Of a stretch of 64,000 bases of DNA, positions 38,683-47,916 are shown piece by piece. Source of the DNA: Psychrobacter aestuarii. Its GTDB lineage: Bacteria > Pseudomonadota > Gammaproteobacteria > Pseudomonadales > Moraxellaceae. Within the stretch, counting starts at the first letter, position 1. Each line of letters begins with the position of its first letter. Made by a program: the position numbers and the translations under genes. The notes under the pieces were generated by a model. The model had not been told where the DNA came from. It did no database searches and saw nothing but the letters and a program-made list of their open reading frames with translations. The stretch covers positions 1,178,001 through 1,242,000 of the forward strand of contig NZ_CAJGYT010000001.1 of the NCBI RefSeq assembly GCF_904846035.1, written 5' to 3'.

Positions 38683-38728
38683 CATGCCGCTATTTGTGCG
38701 GTTTGAGAGGCGCAAAAACGGCGGCATG
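38683..38728 (-). terminator. Possible terminator after mcrC
   Basis: CATGCCGC and GCGGCATG form a perfect 8-bp stem around a 30-base loop, followed on the minus strand by TAAATTTTTT. It lies just beyond the mcrC stop and would protect the tRNA promoter from read-through. The loop is long, so confidence is moderate. Confidence 0.45.
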
Positions 38729-38740
38729 ATTATGACATTA

Positions 38741-40135
38741 TCAGCCATCGACGGCATCTGTGCCTTCTAGCATTAAGCGACCCTGTAAGACATCAAACGG
38801 TATCAGCCACAAGGTCGGCGTATTTGCTTTTGTGGGCGTGCGCGCAAGCGTTAAGGCAGTCGGTGCGGTCGGGCACAATACAGGGTACACCAGCCATGCT
38901 GTTGGGGCATCGTAAGCGGCGGCATAGCTCATCAACTGATACGCGTCTTGCACCCCGACCAAAGACGCATGCGGCACGTACTTCCATTTGACATCGATGA
39001 CGTGACTGTATGTTTGTTGCCCATCACGCCGCGATGACACCACCACGTCTGGCTGCACGGTCAAGTGCGCCTGCCCTGCCGTATCTTGTAGCCAGCGGGC
39101 GCGCGGCTGATACTGCACGCGGTACTGCGCCTCTGGTGCATGGGCGCTCAGCTGGTTTTGAACACACCCACTCACCCACTGCTCAAAGGCATGGTTCATA
39201 TTAAGTAGGATACACAAGCGCAAAGGCATATTGTCCCTGCCCTGCGCAGCAAAGACGCTGCCTGACGGGGTACGCGGCGGCTGATGTGTCAGCAGCCAGT
39301 GGCTCAGCGTCAACAGCTGCTGCGCGGCAAGGCGCGCCTGCCCGCTTAATGGCTCAGTGCGAATATGGCGCTGCGCCAGCTGATAACTGACCGCTAACTG
39401 CTGACGCTCGCTGACGCTCAAGCAGTCGATACGCTGCCAATAGTGACGCGCGCGCTGCCACTGTAGTGCCACAGACGTTTTGGCAAAACGGGTGGTCATC
39501 AAAGCGTCTAACAGCTGCAAAGCGCTATTGATAAAACGGTTGACGAGGGTGTTGTGACTGCGGCGGCTGACTTGGCACGCGAATTTATGCGGCTGGTGGG
39601 CGTTTTTTTGTAGGTGCTCGCGCAGCATCAGTTTGCCTTGCAAGCGCGTGTCATTCACCTCTGCTGTCATATAGGCGGCAGCCGGTCGATAGGCAGACAA
39701 CTGCTGCAAAAACTGATGCGGTAGCCATGTCGATAATGGTGGCTGAGCATCCATCGGTGTTAAGGGACGCGCAAACTGCCGATAGTGACGCTGCTGCACG
39801 CGCTGACCGCTCAAATCAGCGAGCATACAACTCACCCATTGCCGACCGCGCTGTACGGCTGTCGCCTTGTCTTCGTGTTGCTGCTGCCCGGCAATGCGTT
39901 TGGGCAATATCTCAAGCACCCTGCCACTTGGCAATAAAACCATGCCGATATGATGACCGATTTTAAGCTGCCAGCGCCCGCGCACCCGTGAGATGCTAAA
40001 AACAGGCAGCTCTTTGGCTAGTAGCCACGCAAAATCATGAGCATCAGCAAAATCTTGCGCCTCAAGCCGCTGATGCTCAAACACGCTCATCACCTGCGTG
40101 TGCTCTACCCTCGCCGTGTCACGATGCATCGGCAT
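38741..40135 (-). CDS. mcrC: McrC-like restriction endonuclease subunit
   Basis: This is a protein of about 464 residues of the McrC family, the nuclease partner of the McrB GTPase in modification-dependent (type IV) restriction. The N-terminal region has the family pattern GHHIGMVLLPSGRVLEILPK. The middle is helical and Gln/His/Arg-rich. The PD-(D/E)xK nuclease core appears near the C-terminus as VQPDVVV followed by HVIDVKWK. The start ATG overlaps the end of mcrB by 17 bases, which supports coupled translation. Whether the pair cuts methylated DNA is not shown by sequence alone. Confidence 0.86.
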   Translation of the reverse strand: MPMHRDTARVEHTQVMSVFEHQRLEAQDFADAHDFAWLLAKELPVFSISRVRGRWQLKIGHHIGMVLLPSGRVLEILPKRIAGQQQHEDKATAVQRGRQWVSCMLADLSGQRVQQRHYRQFARPLTPMDAQPPLSTWLPHQFLQQLSAYRPAAAYMTAEVNDTRLQGKLMLREHLQKNAHQPHKFACQVSRRSHNTLVNRFINSALQLLDALMTTRFAKTSVALQWQRARHYWQRIDCLSVSERQQLAVSYQLAQRHIRTEPLSGQARLAAQQLLTLSHWLLTHQPPRTPSGSVFAAQGRDNMPLRLCILLNMNHAFEQWVSGCVQNQLSAHAPEAQYRVQYQPRARWLQDTAGQAHLTVQPDVVVSSRRDGQQTYSHVIDVKWKYVPHASLVGVQDAYQLMSYAAAYDAPTAWLVYPVLCPTAPTALTLARTPTKANTPTLWLIPFDVLQGRLMLEGTDAVDG

Positions 40136-41528
40136 ACAAGCGCCAGTAAACTTGAGGATGGGCAAACGCGCCAACCCCTGCGACCAAATCAGGATGACAG
40201 TCCAGACCAAGCGTCACCGAGGGCGCAAAGCCGCCCAGCCCGCCAGCAAAACTGCCGCCACTCATGCCGTCCTCATCCCAAGCGGCGGCGGGCATAGCAT
40301 CAGCAGGCATCGGCGGCGCAACGACAAACTGCTCGTCACGCGGCTGCTCGCTGTCTTTAAAAATATACTGAACCACCGCCATCTGCGTGCCAGCCAGCTG
40401 CAAGAGCTGCGGAATCACCTGCTGTACCAGCGCTTGCTGTAGCTCAAAGAGCGACGTGACATGCCAAAAAAACGCGTGCCCCAGCTGCGCCTCAGCGCCA
40501 AGACTGTGCACAATGCGCTGATTAAGCCCTGCCAGCAGACGACCCAAATCAATCTGTAGCGTGCTGTTTGTATCGGCAGCAGCGACATCAATGCTCGGTA
40601 GCAGCTCAGGGCGCGGCGGACAGGTAACAAAGCGAAAACGCCGCCGCAATGCGGTATCTAAAGGCGCAAGCGACTGGTCTTGGGTGTTCATAGTGGCATA
40701 AATATCGACATTGTCAGGCACGCCAAAATGGCGACCCGAATACGCCAGCTGCACCTGCATCGCCTGCGCTTGCCCTAAGCGCTTGTCAGGCTCAATCAAG
40801 CTTAGCAGCTCCCCAAAGACGCGGCTGACATTGGCACGATTAATCTCATCAATCAGCATGGCGTAGCGGCTGCTTGGGTCATTTGCCGCGCGCTGACACA
40901 GCTGCAAAAACGCACCATCTTGTACCTGATAGCTGAGCGCGCCGCCTTGCGCCGCCGTCACAGGGCGAATGCCCTCGACAAATTCTTCATAGCCATAGGC
41001 TTGATGAAAGCTCACCATGCTGTAGCGGCATTTTTGTTGCGGGGCACTGTCACAGGTTTGCTGCCACTCTGCCAGCTGCGCGGCAAGCTCGGTCAATAGT
41101 GGCAGGCTCTCAGGCAGCAGATACCATGCGCCGCTGACGTCTTTGTCAAAATACGCTTGCGCGGCGCGGTTTTTGTAACCGACGGTGGTGGAGTCTTTAC
41201 AGCTGTGCCGCTGTAACTCGGCTTGTACTGTATTTGGCAAATGCTTATCGCGCTGGTTGAGTGCGGCTTTGGCTAAAAAAAACGGATGCGCGCACAGCTC
41301 AGGGACTTTGAGCAGCTCTTTGTGCTGCTGCTTAAAGTCCAAAAATATCAGACACAACACCTCACGCCAGCTGAGCGCCACCAGCATCTCCCGCAGCAGT
41401 GTCTGAGTGTCCATACTCGGCAGCACGTCGGTATATGCACGGGCAATCTGTAGCAGCTGGTGCGTCTTGCCCGTGCCAGCGACGCCCGTATAGATGACGT
41501 TATCAATCGAAAAAACAGAATCAGACAT
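40119..41528 (-). CDS. mcrB: McrB-like AAA+ GTPase, without N-terminal targeting domain
   Basis: This is a protein of about 469 residues with an McrB-type AAA+ motor, which assembles into rings and moves on DNA for McrC cleavage. Walker A is GVAGTGKT at residues 15-22. The Walker B region is LIDEINRANVSRVFGELL, and the McrB signature appears as MNTQDQSLAPLDTALRRRF, where E. coli McrB has NTADRS. E. coli McrB carries about 160 residues of DNA-binding domain before the motor; here the motor starts at once. The frame is open for 44 more codons upstream but that part looks like non-coding sequence. The reader of modified DNA must therefore lie elsewhere or in McrC. Confidence 0.85.
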   Translation of the reverse strand: MSDSVFSIDNVIYTGVAGTGKTHQLLQIARAYTDVLPSMDTQTLLREMLVALSWREVLCLIFLDFKQQHKELLKVPELCAHPFFLAKAALNQRDKHLPNTVQAELQRHSCKDSTTVGYKNRAAQAYFDKDVSGAWYLLPESLPLLTELAAQLAEWQQTCDSAPQQKCRYSMVSFHQAYGYEEFVEGIRPVTAAQGGALSYQVQDGAFLQLCQRAANDPSSRYAMLIDEINRANVSRVFGELLSLIEPDKRLGQAQAMQVQLAYSGRHFGVPDNVDIYATMNTQDQSLAPLDTALRRRFRFVTCPPRPELLPSIDVAAADTNSTLQIDLGRLLAGLNQRIVHSLGAEAQLGHAFFWHVTSLFELQQALVQQVIPQLLQLAGTQMAVVQYIFKDSEQPRDEQFVVAPPMPADAMPAAAWDEDGMSGGSFAGGLGGFAPSVTLGLDCHPDLVAGVGAFAHPQVYWRLYADAS

Positions 41529-41699
41529 AAACACACTCAGTTGAATGACCGATGGCGAAGCGTACTGGCAAGGCGCGGGCTTCGCTGCACGCATCGGACA
41601 TATTTTTCTTTGGTTTTCTATCGCGCCACTTGGCGCAAAACGTGCTGGTAATGCTAACATAACCCGATACGGGGTAACCGCTCACACAAGGACGTTTGT

Positions 41700-42320
41700 A
41701 TGTCAGAATCAAAAGACAAGCTCAGCCAAGACCTCACCAGTAACGATGCTGTGCAAGACACCGTGCCGCCCATCCGCAATCAGTTTACGCGGCTGCTCGC
41801 TTTGACCAAGTACTTGCCTGCCAAAGTACGAAGCAGCATCTTGTCCAAAACCTTTGGCAAAATGGTGCCCTACGTGGGCACGACGGGTCTGCATTACGAG
41901 ACCGTCACTGCCAGCGAAGTCATCGTCAGCCTGAATAATCGCAAAGCGGTACAGAACCATATCGGCTCTATCCATGCCGTTGCCGTCACCTTACTTGCCG
42001 AGACCGCCACAGGTTTTGTACTCGGCATCAATCTGCCTGCCGACCGCGTGCTGCTGATTAAATCGTACAGCGTGCATTTTTATCGCCCCTTAAAACAAGG
42101 TCAAGTGGCAGCGGTGGCGAGTCTGTCAGAGGCGCAGCGCTTAGAGATTATCAATACCCCAAAAGGTGAGATGGTGATTCCGTGCGTCATTGATGACCGC
42201 GAATCGGACAGCGAGCGCGACCCCATCACCGTTGAGATGACGTGGGCGTGGATTCCCAAAGCCGAGCTGGCGGCACGCCGTCAAGGCATCGCGCACCAGC
42301 CTGATGCCGCATCGAGCTAG
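41700..42320 (+). CDS. DUF4442 hotdog-fold protein, possible thioesterase
   Basis: This is a 206-residue protein with a DUF4442 hotdog-fold domain, related to PaaI-type acyl-CoA thioesterases. The central helix region HIGSIHAVAVTLLAETATG is the hallmark, followed by the strand pattern LLIKSYSVHFYRPLKQGQVAAVASL. The substrate is unknown. AAGGACGTTTGT precedes the ATG. It is divergent from mcrB and convergent with gspE, and is probably monocistronic. Confidence 0.82.
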   Translation: MSESKDKLSQDLTSNDAVQDTVPPIRNQFTRLLALTKYLPAKVRSSILSKTFGKMVPYVGTTGLHYETVTASEVIVSLNNRKAVQNHIGSIHAVAVTLLAETATGFVLGINLPADRVLLIKSYSVHFYRPLKQGQVAAVASLSEAQRLEIINTPKGEMVIPCVIDDRESDSERDPITVEMTWAWIPKAELAARRQGIAHQPDAASS

Positions 42321-42389
42321 CCGCACGCCTGCCCTGTACTCTAACCGCGTTTATAATGCCGCGTAATCATTTGCAATAGCCGCTGATGC

Positions 42390-43916
42390 TTACAGCGTAC
42401 TGACCATGGTTGACACTGTAGCGCTGCTCTCTTTGGTCACGCGCAGCACTTCTTCGAGCGTGGTGTTGCCTGCCAGCACTTTGCGCAGCCCGTCAGCGCG
42501 GATAGAGGGCGTTTGCTGGCGCACGTAGTCTTCTATCTCATGCTCCGCGCGGTGGCTGTGAATCATGCGTCTTAACGTATCGTCTACTGGCACAACCTCA
42601 TAAATCGCCGTCCGTCCCTTAAAGCCTGACTGGCTGCATTTGTCACAGCCGACAGGTTTGGGCAGCTTCGGCAGTTTGTCCAAGCTGATGCCCACTTCAA
42701 CAAACAACTTTGCCTGTTCGCTGTCCGCCTCACTCCACGTATGGCAATACGCGCACAGCGTGCGCACCAAGCGCTGCGCCACCACGCCGATAAGTGATGA
42801 GGACAATAAAAACGGCTCAACGCCCATGTCTTGCAGACGCGTCACCGCGCCAATCGCGGTATTGGTGTGCAAAGTGGACAGCACCAAATGCCCCGTCAAC
42901 GACGCTTGAATGGCAATCTCCGCCGTCTCAAGGTCACGAATCTCGCCCACCATCACCACGTCAGGGTCTTGGCGCAGCATGGCGCGCAGACTTTTGGCAA
43001 AGGTCATGTCCACCTTATTATTGACCTGCGTTTGTCCGATGCCATCAAGCTGAAATTCAATGGGGTCTTCGGCGGTCAAAATATTGCGCGTCTGGTCATT
43101 TAAGTCGCTGAGCGCCGCATACAAGGTGGTGGTCTTGCCCGAGCCTGTCGGACCTGTCACCAAAATAATGCCATGCGGGCGATGAATCATCTGCCGCAGC
43201 TTGTCATAATCAGAATTGGACAGTCCAAGATAGGTCATGTTCAGCCGCCCTGCCTGCTTATCGAGCAGACGCATCACCACGCGCTCGCCAAAGCTTGAAG
43301 GCAAGGTCGAGACACGCACATCCACCTCACGCCCCGCTAGACGCAGACTGATGCGCCCATCTTGCGGAATGCGCTTTTCGGCAATATCGAGCCGCGCCAT
43401 GACTTTGATACGCGACACCAACAGCGGCGCGAGCTGGCGCTTGGGGCTGATGATTTCTTTTAACTCGCCATCGACGCGAAAACGCACCACCAAACGGCGC
43501 TCAAAGGTTTCGATATGCACGTCCGAGGCGTTCAAGCGAATGGCCTCTGACAGTAGCGCATTAATCAGGCGAATAATCGGCGCATCGTCCTGACTGTCCA
43601 TCAAGTCTTCGGTCTCAGGCACACTGTCGGCGAGCGAGTCTAGGTCGGGATGGTCTTCAAGCCCTGCGGCGATGTGCTGCGACTCACCTGTATTGCTGGC
43701 GTAGGCGGCGGCTAGGCGCTTATCAAACACATCGCTGTCAATACGCTCAAACGTGGTCTGCATCACCCCTTGCTGCTGCAAAAAGCGCTTGGCTTCATTG
43801 AGCGCATTTAAGGGCGTGCTTGCGGTCAGCATCAGCGTCGGTGGCAAGGTGCTATCGGGCGCAGGCACCAACAAAATCTGATGGCGTTTGGCAAAGCTGT
43901 AAGGCAAGGGCATCAT
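42390..43916 (-). CDS. gspE: Type II secretion ATPase GspE
   Basis: This is a protein of about 508 residues of the GspE family, the cytoplasmic hexameric ATPase that powers the type II secretion pseudopilus. After an N-terminal region it has DAPIIRLINALLSEAI and ASDVHIE, then Walker A GPTGSGKTTT, the Asp box, Walker B MVGEIRDLETAEIAI and the His box LSTLHTNTAIGAVTRL. Two CxxC pairs (CAYC and CDKC) form the zinc-binding domain. The gene could be confused with pilB, but the overall sequence fits GspE. The start is uncertain between this ATG and a GTG three codons earlier. Confidence 0.93.
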   Translation of the reverse strand: MMPLPYSFAKRHQILLVPAPDSTLPPTLMLTASTPLNALNEAKRFLQQQGVMQTTFERIDSDVFDKRLAAAYASNTGESQHIAAGLEDHPDLDSLADSVPETEDLMDSQDDAPIIRLINALLSEAIRLNASDVHIETFERRLVVRFRVDGELKEIISPKRQLAPLLVSRIKVMARLDIAEKRIPQDGRISLRLAGREVDVRVSTLPSSFGERVVMRLLDKQAGRLNMTYLGLSNSDYDKLRQMIHRPHGIILVTGPTGSGKTTTLYAALSDLNDQTRNILTAEDPIEFQLDGIGQTQVNNKVDMTFAKSLRAMLRQDPDVVMVGEIRDLETAEIAIQASLTGHLVLSTLHTNTAIGAVTRLQDMGVEPFLLSSSLIGVVAQRLVRTLCAYCHTWSEADSEQAKLFVEVGISLDKLPKLPKPVGCDKCSQSGFKGRTAIYEVVPVDDTLRRMIHSHRAEHEIEDYVRQQTPSIRADGLRKVLAGNTTLEEVLRVTKESSATVSTMVSTL

Positions 43917-44248
43917 GGCAGTCACCGCTTAGCGCACCAGATAAAGTGTGCGCTGAAAGACAAAAATAAAGGCATTGGCCGTGCTATCATCAGGCATAAA
44001 CACGCATGGCTGTCACGGCGACACCCGTGCTGACGCGCCCCACTTAAATGGTTACGCCGAGTAACGCGTGTCCGTAAGCCGTGCTGAGTTTGTTATAATA
44101 CCACTTTGTGCGCTGCAATAAATACCGCATTCCTTTGGGTGCAAGGCGCGGGGTAGCACAGGCTTTATGGCACTATTTACCCCAGTTTATTCATCATGAT
44201 TCTCATGTTTTTATTCCCCTACTTACTTAAATCATCAGGATGTTTGTT
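43917..44248. other. Intergenic region between divergent gspE and thiG
   Basis: This is about 330 bases. It holds an extended -10 for thiG at 44091-44099. No thiS-like small gene (ending Gly-Gly) and no TPP riboswitch core was recognised. Confidence 0.5.
44091..44099 (+). promoter_or_regulatory. Extended -10 promoter element for thiG
   Basis: TGTTATAAT matches the extended -10 consensus TGN-TATAAT exactly. No -35 is needed for such promoters. Initiation near 44106 gives a leader of about 140 bases. Confidence 0.5.
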
Positions 44249-45073
44249 ATGACGCAGACCGCTTCTTATGGCGCTGACCATGCCCGATTGTTAGATGACA
44301 GCTTTACTGTGGGCAGTCGTACCTTTTCTTCACGTCTTTTGGTAGGAACGGGCAAGTATCAAGACTTGACGCAAACGGGCGAGGCGATTGCGGCTTCGGG
44401 TGCTGAGATTGTCACGGTGGCGATTCGCCGTACCAACATCGGGCAAAACCCCGACGAGCCAAACTTATTGGACGTGATTTCTCCTGACAAATACACCATC
44501 CTGCCGAACACTGCAGGCTGCTTTGACGCCGACTCTGCGATTCGTACCTGTAAGCTTGCGCGCGAGCTGCTAGATGGGCATAATCTGGTAAAGCTTGAAG
44601 TATTGGGCGATGAGACGAGCCTGTATCCCAATGTGGTCGAGACCATTAAAGCGGCAAAGGTGCTCATCGATGACGGCTTTGAAGTGATGGTCTACACCTC
44701 AGATGACCCAATTGTGGCGCAAGAGCTTGAGAGCATGGGCTGCTCGGCGATCATGCCACTCGGCAGCTTGATTGGCTCAGGCTTGGGTCTGTTAAACCGC
44801 CACACATTAAGCCTGATTATCGAAAATGCCAACGTGCCTGTGCTTGTAGACGCGGGCGTGGGCACGGCATCAGATGCCGCGATTGCGATGGAGCTTGGCT
44901 GTGATGGCGTGCTGATGAACTCTGCGATTGCCCATGCCAAAGACCCTGTCATGATGGCACATGCGATGCGTCACGCCGTCTGGGCAGGACGTGAGGCGTT
45001 TTTGGCAGGACGTATGCCGATGCGCAAAATGGCGCAGGCCAGCTCACCGCAAACGGGCTACTTTTTTCAATAA
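44249..45073 (+). CDS. thiG: Thiazole synthase ThiG
   Basis: This is a 274-residue ThiG, which builds the thiazole phosphate of thiamine from deoxyxylulose phosphate, dehydroglycine and ThiS thiocarboxylate. The Schiff-base Lys is in VKLEVLGD, and the phosphate-binding glycine-rich regions [11 protein letters not shown] and [12 protein letters not shown] are complete. The start is placed at the ATG eight bases after AGGA; an ATG three codons earlier would overlap that site. No thiS is visible upstream, so it must be elsewhere. Dxs, which makes one substrate, is encoded 3 kb downstream. Confidence 0.95.
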   Translation: MTQTASYGADHARLLDDSFTVGSRTFSSRLLVGTGKYQDLTQTGEAIAASGAEIVTVAIRRTNIGQNPDEPNLLDVISPDKYTILPNTAGCFDADSAIRTCKLARELLDGHNLVKLEVLGDETSLYPNVVETIKAAKVLIDDGFEVMVYTSDDPIVAQELESMGCSAIMPLGSLIGSGLGLLNRHTLSLIIENANVPVLVDAGVGTASDAAIAMELGCDGVLMNSAIAHAKDPVMMAHAMRHAVWAGREAFLAGRMPMRKMAQASSPQTGYFFQ

Positions 45074-45156
45074 CCTATCATCAGCGCACGTGTGCCACGC
45101 CCAACAACAACGACAGTAAAGGCGCGGCACAGGCGGCTGACAGTTGAGGATTTATC

Positions 45157-46638
45157 ATGCGTTTATTAAACGCCGTTGACCAGTTGTTTTTATGGATGGA
45201 GTCACGCAGGCAGCCCATGCACGTGGGCGGTTTATTTTTGTTTGAGCTGCCTGACGCGGACGACACCAGCAGTGACTTTGTCGGTCAGCTGGTACGCCAG
45301 ATGCAGACCTCCAATGTGCCGCCGACTTTTCCGTTTAACCAAGTGCTCGACCGCTTGATGTTTTGGCAACAAGATGATGACTTTGATGTTGAGCATCATT
45401 TTCGCCATGTCGCTTTGCCTGAGCCTGCCAATGTGCGCGAGCTGCTGCGCTATGTGTCCAAAGAGCACGGACGGCTGCTCGACCGCGCCATGCCCTTGTG
45501 GGAATGTCACGTCATTGAGGGTCTTGAAGCGGAGTCGACAGGTCGCCCCGAGCGCTTTGCTTTATATTTTAAGATTCATCATTCCTTAGTCGATGGCATC
45601 GCCGCCATGCGCTTGGTACAAAAGTCCTTGTCACAGTCGGCGACTGAGCCGATGACCTTGCCTGTCTGGTCGCTGATGACCCGCCACCGCAACCAGATAG
45701 ACAACATCTTGCCCAAAGACAAATCCATTGGGCGCATCGTCAAAGCGCAGCTCGGCAGCATCGTGCCTGTGTGCCGCGAGCTGGTCGATACCATTCGCCA
45801 TCATGGCGATGACAACTATGTCAGCACCCTCGATGCGCCGCGCAGTATCTTAAACCAGCGTATCTCAGCCTCACGCCGTATTGCCGCGCAGTCTTATGAT
45901 ATGGCGCGCTTTCGCACCGTATCGGACGCGCTCGGCGTCAGTATCAATGACGTGGTGCTGGCGGTGTGTGCAGGCGCGCTGCGTGAATACCTAAAAAGTA
46001 TGGACGCGCTGCCGACCAAGCCTTTGATTGCTTTTGTGCCCATCTCTTTGCGCCGTGATGACAGCATGGGCGGCAATCAGGTGTCGTTCGTACTTGCCAA
46101 CTTGGGCACGCATTTGGACAACCCACTGACCCGCGTACAGCTCATCCACCGCAGTATGAACAGCGGTAAGCAAAAATTCAGACGCATGACGCCAACGCAA
46201 GTGATTAATTACAGCGCCCTTGCCTACGCATGGGAGGGCATCAATGTATTGACGGGTCTGTTCCCGAAAAAACAAGCCTTTAACCTGATTATCTCAAATG
46301 TCCCTGGCGCAAAAAAACCCCTGTACTGGAATGGCGCGCAGATGACCGCGCTCTACCCCGCTTCTGTGGTGCTTAACGGTCAAGGCATGAACATTACCTT
46401 TGCCAGTTATTTGGATAAGATTGAATTTGGTATTACCGCCTGTAGCAAGCTACTGCCGCACGTACAAAACATGCTCGCACTATTGGACGATGCCTTAACG
46501 GAATTAGAAACACTTAGTAAAGACGCGCTACCCTTAACTGACGTGACCGCCGATACCAAGGAAAACCAGCGCCTGACCCATACGGCAAACACGGGCGACG
46601 ACGCTGCCGACGCAGCACCACCGCAAAGCGCGACTTAA
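45157..46638 (+). CDS. Wax ester synthase/diacylglycerol acyltransferase (WS/DGAT)
   Basis: This is a 493-residue bifunctional acyltransferase that makes wax esters and triacylglycerols as storage lipids from acyl-CoA. The catalytic motif HHSLVDG lies at residues 141-147. The second conserved region LPTKPLIAFVPISLRRDD and the NLIISNVPGAKKPLYWNGA motif are also present, and the N-terminus LNAVDQLFLWMESRRQPMHVGGL is typical. GAGGATTTATC precedes the ATG. Length and motifs fit the Acinetobacter AtfA type. Such enzymes are characteristic of Moraxellaceae. Confidence 0.94.
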   Translation: MRLLNAVDQLFLWMESRRQPMHVGGLFLFELPDADDTSSDFVGQLVRQMQTSNVPPTFPFNQVLDRLMFWQQDDDFDVEHHFRHVALPEPANVRELLRYVSKEHGRLLDRAMPLWECHVIEGLEAESTGRPERFALYFKIHHSLVDGIAAMRLVQKSLSQSATEPMTLPVWSLMTRHRNQIDNILPKDKSIGRIVKAQLGSIVPVCRELVDTIRHHGDDNYVSTLDAPRSILNQRISASRRIAAQSYDMARFRTVSDALGVSINDVVLAVCAGALREYLKSMDALPTKPLIAFVPISLRRDDSMGGNQVSFVLANLGTHLDNPLTRVQLIHRSMNSGKQKFRRMTPTQVINYSALAYAWEGINVLTGLFPKKQAFNLIISNVPGAKKPLYWNGAQMTALYPASVVLNGQGMNITFASYLDKIEFGITACSKLLPHVQNMLALLDDALTELETLSKDALPLTDVTADTKENQRLTHTANTGDDAADAAPPQSAT

Positions 46639-46654
46639 AAAAAACGATAAAACA

Positions 46655-46687
46655 AAAAAAGCTGACTCATCATAAGTCAGCTTTTTT
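46655..46687. terminator. Bidirectional terminator between the wax ester synthase gene and suhB
   Basis: The stem GCTGACT/AGTCAGC with a seven-base loop has an A-run before and a T-run after it. It sits between convergent genes and can serve both. Confidence 0.88.
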
Positions 46688-46709
46688 ATTGCTTAGCAAT
46701 GATGATTGC

Positions 46710-47537
46710 TTATAGCACATTGTTCCAAGCAGGGACAACCACTTGCATGAGTGGCTTTAAAAGTTTGACGTTACACGCGAAGATAGAGCCTGTGGTCATA
46801 GAATCGTGCGCGCCTTTATGGTCAACCACCACGCCGCGTGCTTCATTGACAATCAGCTCGCCCGCTGCGATGTCCCAAGGCTTGATAGACATCTCAAAAT
46901 AGCCATCCAAACGACCTGCGGCAACGTAGCACAAGTCCAGCGCGGCTGACCCCAAACGGCGTACCTGACCGCCCGCTTCGTGCACACGGCGCAAGCTCTC
47001 AAAATGCTCAGCGGCATAAGACACAGGCGCGCCATCTTTCATACGCTCGTACGGATGACCTGTGGTGAATAGACCGCCGTCTAAGGTTTTGCGTTCGCTC
47101 ACGCTGATGCGGCGCTGGTTTAGGCGTGCGCCTTTACCACGGCTCGCTGAAAACATCTCGTCACGGACAGGGTCATAGACCACGCCATGCTGGGTCACGC
47201 CTTTGTGCTGTACGGCGATGGACACGCAGAACTGTGGCAAGCCGTGTACGAAGTTTTTGGTGCCGTCTAGTGGGTCAATAATCCAGCACCAGTCTGCGTC
47301 TTCGCCGCGACCTTCTTGATAGCCGAACTCTTCGCCTAGGAAGGAATGATTGGGATAGCTGCTCTTTAGCGTTTCAATCGTCAGCTCTTCGCTAAAGCGG
47401 TCGATGCGCGTGACCAGACCATCAATGCCTTTTGACTCAATATCAAATTCGATTTTGTGGCGGTTTTGGTGCGCGTGTAAAATCTCAGTACCAACTTTTT
47501 CTGCAGCGCGGGCTGCGATGACGACCATGGGTTCCAT
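46710..47537 (-). CDS. suhB: Inositol monophosphatase family protein (SuhB-like)
   Basis: This is a 275-residue magnesium-dependent phosphatase of the inositol monophosphatase family. The metal-site motifs FLGEEFG, WIIDPLDGTKNF and WDIAAGELIVNEA are intact. In E. coli SuhB also acts in rRNA transcription antitermination as a Nus-complex partner, but whether this one does cannot be told. TAGGTTATTT precedes the ATG. It is monocistronic with a shared terminator. Confidence 0.93.
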   Translation of the reverse strand: MEPMVVIAARAAEKVGTEILHAHQNRHKIEFDIESKGIDGLVTRIDRFSEELTIETLKSSYPNHSFLGEEFGYQEGRGEDADWCWIIDPLDGTKNFVHGLPQFCVSIAVQHKGVTQHGVVYDPVRDEMFSASRGKGARLNQRRISVSERKTLDGGLFTTGHPYERMKDGAPVSYAAEHFESLRRVHEAGGQVRRLGSAALDLCYVAAGRLDGYFEMSIKPWDIAAGELIVNEARGVVVDHKGAHDSMTTGSIFACNVKLLKPLMQVVVPAWNNVL

Positions 47538-47916
47538 AAATAACCTATCTGTGTGAAAAAAAGTGAAAGAAGAACGGGGTTAAAACAGCCATACCAGCAC
47601 AGAAATACGCCAAGTCCAACCCTCAGTAATGTACTGAAACGACTTGCCATAGCAAACCATAAGGCACTACTGACTTGCCCCGTGGTCATCATCCATGCTG
47701 TAAAACAATAAGCACCTACGGCAAGTAGGTGATGGGTTGCCAAGCGCGCTGCGTCAACACGCCCAGCCAATCAACAGTACATCATACGTAAAATAATATG
47801 GTACAGCGAACAAACAGCGCCGCCGTTATTTGTCTAAACAGAAGCTTGGTAAATCATATAAATAAAAACAAACCACCGTCACGACAAAGCGTCACGTCAA
47901 AACAGAGACTGAGCCT
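47538..47916. other. Intergenic region between suhB and dxs
   Basis: This is about 380 bases between two genes on the minus strand. It must hold the suhB promoter and the dxs 3' end. No gene, clear terminator or repeat was found. Confidence 0.45.

Noticed and set aside
41529-41660. 44-codon N-terminal extension of mcrB
   Set aside because: Pro/Ala-rich and without a folded pattern, and the Met just before the AAA+ core is the better start. It does not supply a DNA-binding domain.
42390-43916. gspE as a pilB gene for the type IV pilus
   Set aside because: The overall sequence and zinc pairs fit GspE, and no pilC or pilD is adjacent.
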